A stretch of DNA of 17,311 bases from Roseimaritima sp. GTDB lineage: Bacteria > Planctomycetota > Planctomycetia > Pirellulales > Pirellulaceae. The notes beneath the pieces are model-generated. The model did no database searches and was not told where the DNA came from. It saw only the letters and a program-made list of their open reading frames with translations. The stretch is taken from the NCBI GenBank assembly GCA_007124075.1, contig SLFV01000199.1, positions 1-17,311 of the forward strand, read 5' to 3'. The first letter of the stretch is position 1; every line of letters starts with the position of its first letter. Made by a program: the position numbers and the translations under genes. Shown here one piece after another: positions 14,901-17,311 of the stretch.

Positions 14901-16347
14901 GTGGCAATGCTTCCGCAAACTCCGACTGTTGGATTTCCCGCACACGCCGTACGATTAAATCCTCCGTGCCGCTCTGCCAGCGCCCGGGCTGACCATAAAA
15001 AATCATCGAATAATCGACCTCGTATCCCCCTTCCAACCGCATCCGTTCGCTGGCAACATAACCAAAGCAGTCGTCGGTGTAGGCCCCCACCCAGACTTCC
15101 GATATCGCATTTTTCGCTTGCCGAAACTCCGACTCCAGCCGCGCTTGATAATCGACTACGACCTCGCCCCCCAGGAAGACCCACAGCAAATCATCGCCGA
15201 ACGTCCACGTGTGAATCGGTGCCGGATACGACTCGGGCAGGCGTCCTTTCTCTTCCCAAATCTCCAGCATCCGCGTTGCCCAGCGCTGCGTGTTGATATC
15301 GGCGCCTTGCTGCGCTTCCTGCAACGTTGCCTTGCTGGGCAATTCCGAAGAAATTCCCGCGTATCCAAACCTGGCCGTCGGTAGCGTCGTAATCGCGCGC
15401 AAGTCGGAATCGTCGCGACCGACCACCAAAGCCACCGCCGCGGCCATCTTTTGGCCATGTTGTACCGCGAAATCATACCCGTTTCGTGGCTCCGGATTGG
15501 CATCGGCCCCACAACCGATGATGGGCAAAAAAATCGCATCGGTAAAATCCGTTTCCAATTGATCAGCTGCCAACCCCGCCCAGTCGCCGCTGACTTCGTT
15601 GAAATCGGGGCCCAGCGTCGTGCAGTGACAGGCGTATAGAAACGTCCCTCCCAGCACGGCCCCCTGGTCGTCCTTGGCCACCAGCACGCGAACGCGACGA
15701 TCGGTCGGCCCATCGGGCTGGACCCCAAAACCGCTCCACAGCCCATCCTTTAAAACACGTCGATTGACCGCGAAATCGGATTCCGCGTCTCCGCAGTACA
15801 GCCGAGCGAGGGTTTGTTTGGCAATCGCTTCTTCGACACCGGCCAAGACTTCTTGAATCAACCGTTCGCTGTACCGTCGCAAAGCATCGCTCTCCTGGTC
15901 GCTCAGTGGCACACGAAACAAATTATCGATCACCCCCGCCGGATGGGGTGCCGTATGGCTGTGCGTCGAACAAAGCACGACGCGCGAACGATCCAGCCCA
16001 TGCTTTGACGCCAAAGCCGACGTGATCACCTGGGTCTGCTCCGCCGTGACCGCCAAGCTTTCTACAGACACGATCACACACCGCTGTTTGCCAGTACCCA
16101 GCACCAGGACCCGAGAAAACAACCGATCGCGAACCGCCGTATGCGGCTGCGTGCGGCTGGCGTAGCCACTCAATCGCAACGGTTGCTGCGGTGTGATGTC
16201 GCGACGGGAAAATCCAACTTCGATCGGCATCGACGCCATCGGCTCTGCATGCCCCGTTGCTGGTGTGAGGACAACGAACAAACACAGCACAAAACTACGC
16301 CCCATCGACCAACGGCTCGCGACATGCTGCCCGAATTTGCTGAACAT
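11998..16347 (-). CDS. Secreted ceramidase-like / PVC-type dehydrogenase / haem c fusion protein
   Basis: 1449 residues. Residues 1-35 are a signal peptide (RSFVLCLFVVLTPATGHA). Residues 41-475 resemble neutral/alkaline ceramidases: VGFSRRDITPQQPLRLSGYA, CSTHSHTAPHP at 126-136, ACHCTTLGPDF at 239-249, GGEVVVDY at 393-400 and TDDCFGYV at 424-431. Residues 484-870 match the Pirellula/Verrucomicrobium-type membrane-bound dehydrogenase domain (TIGR02604-like, beta-propeller): GVQISLVAHEPLIADPINLAF, GSVWVVEMGDYP, RSGDGILDHADAF and GSGDHTKDL. Residues about 880-1290 are helical, HEAT-like. Residues 1310-1449 are the family's C-terminal haem c domain (TIGR02603-like), with CAVCH at 1325-1329 and a closing GFESKLSPEQIAEIIVYL. 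On the minus strand the ATG follows GGGGAAGGG closely, supporting this start. It is likely a periplasmic or surface redox enzyme; the substrate is unknown. A fused hydrolase domain is unusual. The gene stands alone on this strand. Confidence 0.85.
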   Translation of the reverse strand: MFSKFGQHVASRWSMGRSFVLCLFVVLTPATGHAEPMASMPIEVGFSRRDITPQQPLRLSGYASRTQPHTAVRDRLFSRVLVLGTGKQRCVIVSVESLAVTAEQTQVITSALASKHGLDRSRVVLCSTHSHTAPHPAGVIDNLFRVPLSDQESDALRRYSERLIQEVLAGVEEAIAKQTLARLYCGDAESDFAVNRRVLKDGLWSGFGVQPDGPTDRRVRVLVAKDDQGAVLGGTFLYACHCTTLGPDFNEVSGDWAGLAADQLETDFTDAIFLPIIGCGADANPEPRNGYDFAVQHGQKMAAAVALVVGRDDSDLRAITTLPTARFGYAGISSELPSKATLQEAQQGADINTQRWATRMLEIWEEKGRLPESYPAPIHTWTFGDDLLWVFLGGEVVVDYQARLESEFRQAKNAISEVWVGAYTDDCFGYVASERMRLEGGYEVDYSMIFYGQPGRWQSGTEDLIVRRVREIQQSEFAEALPQSPAQSLRQMIAPDGVQISLVAHEPLIADPINLAFGGDGSVWVVEMGDYPLGSATGGSVKRLTDRSGDGILDHADAFLTGLSYPTSVFPWRDGVLVIVAPDVIFARDTTGDGVADQRETLLSGIGKANPQHRASGFQWGLDGWVYFGSGDHTKDLISHRTGQTVGVAGGDVRWQPDTGQLEKVPGHTQFLRSRDRWGRWFGNNNSVPIYHYLIDNVAIHGRNRDLEATRLVLDPGVAPPVFPSSRVVDRFNDLFAKQRFTSACGTIITTGNAWGAELLDVALVCEPVHNLVARFRLTDSGATVRGQRPREDLDRQLDWLTSHDTWFRPTRCIEAPDGSIWVVDMYRHVIEHPQWIPDAWQAQVDLRGGSDYGRIYRVAPQGHRPDPPGAWRLDAMADSDLVQQLLSPMGMVRDLAMQQILWRQQGSEQSGAQIAAEIRAAGNDLSEADIRLTAAATLWCLGEMQETDWQNLLTDPHPHVQAWGVTVARRSLRADRGSLSPDLVLEAIGQTSLQHITGTPRLGFEALLTLGELELSATERTQMEHLLQIWLKATDFADWLLEACSLAMPPQAEVFLPLLVSAMDQVAGDSVTETRWNQWEASLSALWRQIGSDAKLQLLSRYLQDPTGGTSQLSTGQLLIVLIASRDSTDEPRLRDAMQSVVGHARPLMHDPQQATAVRVRAARLLGNRLIDSQQHLRDLRLLLQPQQPGAVRESALAAAYRIAQPETADVLLESWKQLLPSERAVAGATLVQRRDWLRKLVAALTSQQLRLDEIDPATISALKNCRDYGIMKTVGTLLIEPTVSQRQELLREYQAAVQSHLRSLRQQRSRELAGANLLYQTHCAVCHEPVQVVGQAPQPALGPALRNLGQWSTGQWVSAILDPSAVVEPAYRQYRLLTDSGQTFTGLIVDQSDETITLGLADSRRITIPRAELELLEDAGVSLMPEGFESKLSPEQIAEIIVYLTTD

Positions 16348-16641
16348 AACGCCCTTCCCCGAAATTCGATCACGGAATGAAATCCTCGCCTCGCCCCCAG
16401 CTTAACCCATACTGTCAGATGCGGGCAGTTCCGCAATCTGCTTGGTTGCCGCCGGACGGCTCGGCCTGTACCGCTCCCCACCCAGCAAGACCCCCCTCCC
16501 ACCTTTCAAACGTTCTCTGGCGAAGTGGGATCCTGGACGGGGAGTGGTGGATTCGATTGGCCAGTCACACTAAGATTGAAGAGGTTTGTTCCCTACTTTG
16601 AATTCACCGCTGATCTTCAGCCTTATCGCCGAGCGAGCGTA
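16348..16641. other. 294-nt divergent intergenic region
   Basis: It separates the minus-strand fusion gene from the plus-strand zinc-ribbon gene, so promoters for both should lie here. The minus gene's ribosome site is at its left edge (CCCTTCCCC on the + strand). An imperfect inverted repeat lies at 16416-16440. TAAGAT at 16570-16575 could be a -10 box for the right-hand gene, but no good -35 accompanies it. No RNA gene is seen. Confidence 0.45.
16416..16440. repeat. Inverted repeat in the divergent promoter region
   Basis: CAGATGCGG (16416-16424), six-nt loop GCAGTT, CCGCAATCTG (16431-16440). Nine base pairs form, with one bulged A at 16435. No T-run follows on either side, so it is not a terminator. 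It lies about 70 nt upstream of the minus-strand start and could be an operator. Confidence 0.5.
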
Positions 16642-17097
16642 ATGATCGTATTCGACTGCCAGTCTTGTGGCATTCAGATGCAGGCCGCACCAGAAAATGC
16701 AGGCAAGCGTGCGCGATGCCCCAGTTGCGGCGCGATCCAGCGCGTCCCGGAAATCGACGATGCCTACACGCAGGACCAACCCGATTCGTATGATAAATAC
16801 GACCGCGATGATAGCCCCCCCGATCTCGACGATATCCCACAGCAGCCCAACTGGCAGTGGCCCGGCTCGCAAGAACCGGAAGTCGCCACCGTTGGCGAAG
16901 CAGAAACGTCGTTGCCCCCGGAAAGTAAGAATGCCGATGGCACCGCGATCAGTTCCATCACCTGGGGGGCGATCATGATGATCGGTGCCCTGCTTTGGTT
17001 TTTTGCCAACCTTGCAGGGGGGCGTTTCTCTATCTACGCACCGATTATTTTTATAATGGGCATTCTGAAAATCATCACCGGCCTGTCCAAACTGTAA
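16642..17097 (+). CDS. Small zinc-ribbon membrane protein, function unknown
   Basis: 151 residues. Residues 1-33 form a zinc ribbon: CQSCG at 6-10 and CPSCG about 20 residues later, with a basic GKRAR between them. This is the N-terminal module seen on many planctomycete proteins (MIVFDCQSCG-type start). Residues 38-105 are acidic, Asp/Pro/Tyr-rich and probably disordered. Two membrane segments follow near the C-terminus: ITWGAIMMIGALLWFFANLAG and IYAPIIFIMGILKIITGL. Thus a cytoplasmic ribbon is tethered to the membrane. The ATG at 16642 is chosen because the ribbon starts at once; an upstream in-frame start at 16525 would add 39 residues without family character. The ribosome site is weak. 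The MnmE-like gene starts 9 nt later in the same frame. No specific function is recognised. Confidence 0.72.
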   Translation: MIVFDCQSCGIQMQAAPENAGKRARCPSCGAIQRVPEIDDAYTQDQPDSYDKYDRDDSPPDLDDIPQQPNWQWPGSQEPEVATVGEAETSLPPESKNADGTAISSITWGAIMMIGALLWFFANLAGGRFSIYAPIIFIMGILKIITGLSKL

Positions 17098-17106
17098 TCA
17101 TCTGGC

Positions 17107-17311
17107 GTGATAGACCCAACGATCGCATGCGAGTTAACGGGAGCTGGCCGAGGCGCGGTAGCGGTCATTGGTGTATGCGGCACCGCGGCGATTGAATCCG
17201 CCTGCGAATTTTTTCAGGCAGCCAACCCGAGACGGCGTTTGATCGTTGGCCATATCCGTTACGGCACCTGGGTCAGGCGGGCAGACCAAGCTGGCGAGTC
17301 GGTGGTGGTGA
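17107..17311 (+). CDS. MnmE/TrmE-like protein, N-terminal part (cut by window end)
   Basis: 68 codons from a GTG start, still open at the window edge. The peptide begins IDPTIACELTGAGRGAVAVIGVCG, which fits the start of the MnmE N-terminal domain (typical pattern D-T-I-A-A-x-x-T-P-x-G-x-G-G-I-x-V-x-R-I-S-G). It continues with GHIRYGTWVR and a GESVVV strand where MnmE proteins have their 'G-x-x-x-D-E-V-L-V' strand. MnmE modifies the wobble uridine of tRNAs; planctomycetes also carry MnmE-like paralogues, and the missing GTPase domain prevents a choice. The upstream frame is closed by the stop of the zinc-ribbon gene at 17095, so GTG 17107 is the first usable start. No clear ribosome site is present, which suggests coupling to the preceding gene. 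Confidence 0.6.
   Translation, partial: MIDPTIACELTGAGRGAVAVIGVCGTAAIESACEFFQAANPRRRLIVGHIRYGTWVRRADQAGESVVV

Noticed and set aside
16525..16641. A 39-residue N-terminal extension of the zinc-ribbon protein
   Set aside because: The zinc-ribbon module starts directly at ATG 16642, as in related planctomycete proteins, and the extension shows no domain or signal sequence.
1..17311. Defence system, prophage, transposon or CRISPR array
   Set aside because: No repeat-spacer pattern, transposase, integrase, terminal inverted repeats or restriction genes are visible; all large genes are flagellar, metabolic, translational or enzyme genes.

Overview
The window looks like chromosome of a marine-type planctomycete, probably Pirellulales (Rhodopirellula-like). 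The main evidence is a secreted 1449-residue protein with the Pirellula/Verrucomicrobium-type dehydrogenase and haem c domains. Further support comes from a divergent EF-Ts, a non-lipoprotein FlgH and a moderately high GC content. No mobile element, CRISPR array, rRNA or tRNA gene was recognised.

Layout. (1) Bases 1-5252, + strand: a flagellar rod/ring cluster in the order flgF (3' end only), flgG, flgA, flgH, flgI, flgJ (rod-binding domain only) and a flgN-like chaperone. Spacing is tight (flgA/flgH 2 nt apart, flgI/flgJ overlapping by ATGA) except for a 193-nt gap before flgA that contains a perfect 18-bp palindrome. (2) Bases 5533-8103, +: rhamnulokinase and a Gfo/Idh/MocA-type oxidoreductase, 33 nt apart, probably a small sugar-metabolism operon. 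(3) Bases 8532-11975, +: rpsB and tsf, followed 9 nt later by an SLC13-type permease with two RCK-C-like domains. A 428-nt leader precedes rpsB and holds a promoter-like pair and an intrinsic-terminator-like hairpin. (4) Bases 11998-16347, - strand: one very large secreted protein that joins a neutral-ceramidase-like domain, a PVC-type membrane-bound dehydrogenase (beta-propeller-like) domain, a helical repeat region and a C-terminal haem c domain. (5) Bases 16642-17311, +: a small zinc-ribbon membrane protein and, 9 nt downstream, the 5' end of an MnmE/TrmE-like gene cut by the window edge.

How the genes work together: the first block builds the distal rod, P- and L-rings and the rod-assembly and chaperone functions of a Gram-negative flagellum. 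The hook-associated genes flgK and flgL, which often follow flgN, are not here. The sugar genes could feed on rhamnose from algal polysaccharide, but that is inference. rpsB-tsf is the classic translation pair, with an added transporter. The large fusion protein is the most unusual gene. Other points worth a second look are the replacement of the EF-Ts TDFV motif by SAPV, the rpsB leader and the absence of a lipobox in FlgH. I found no convincing evidence for a wholly new multi-gene system.
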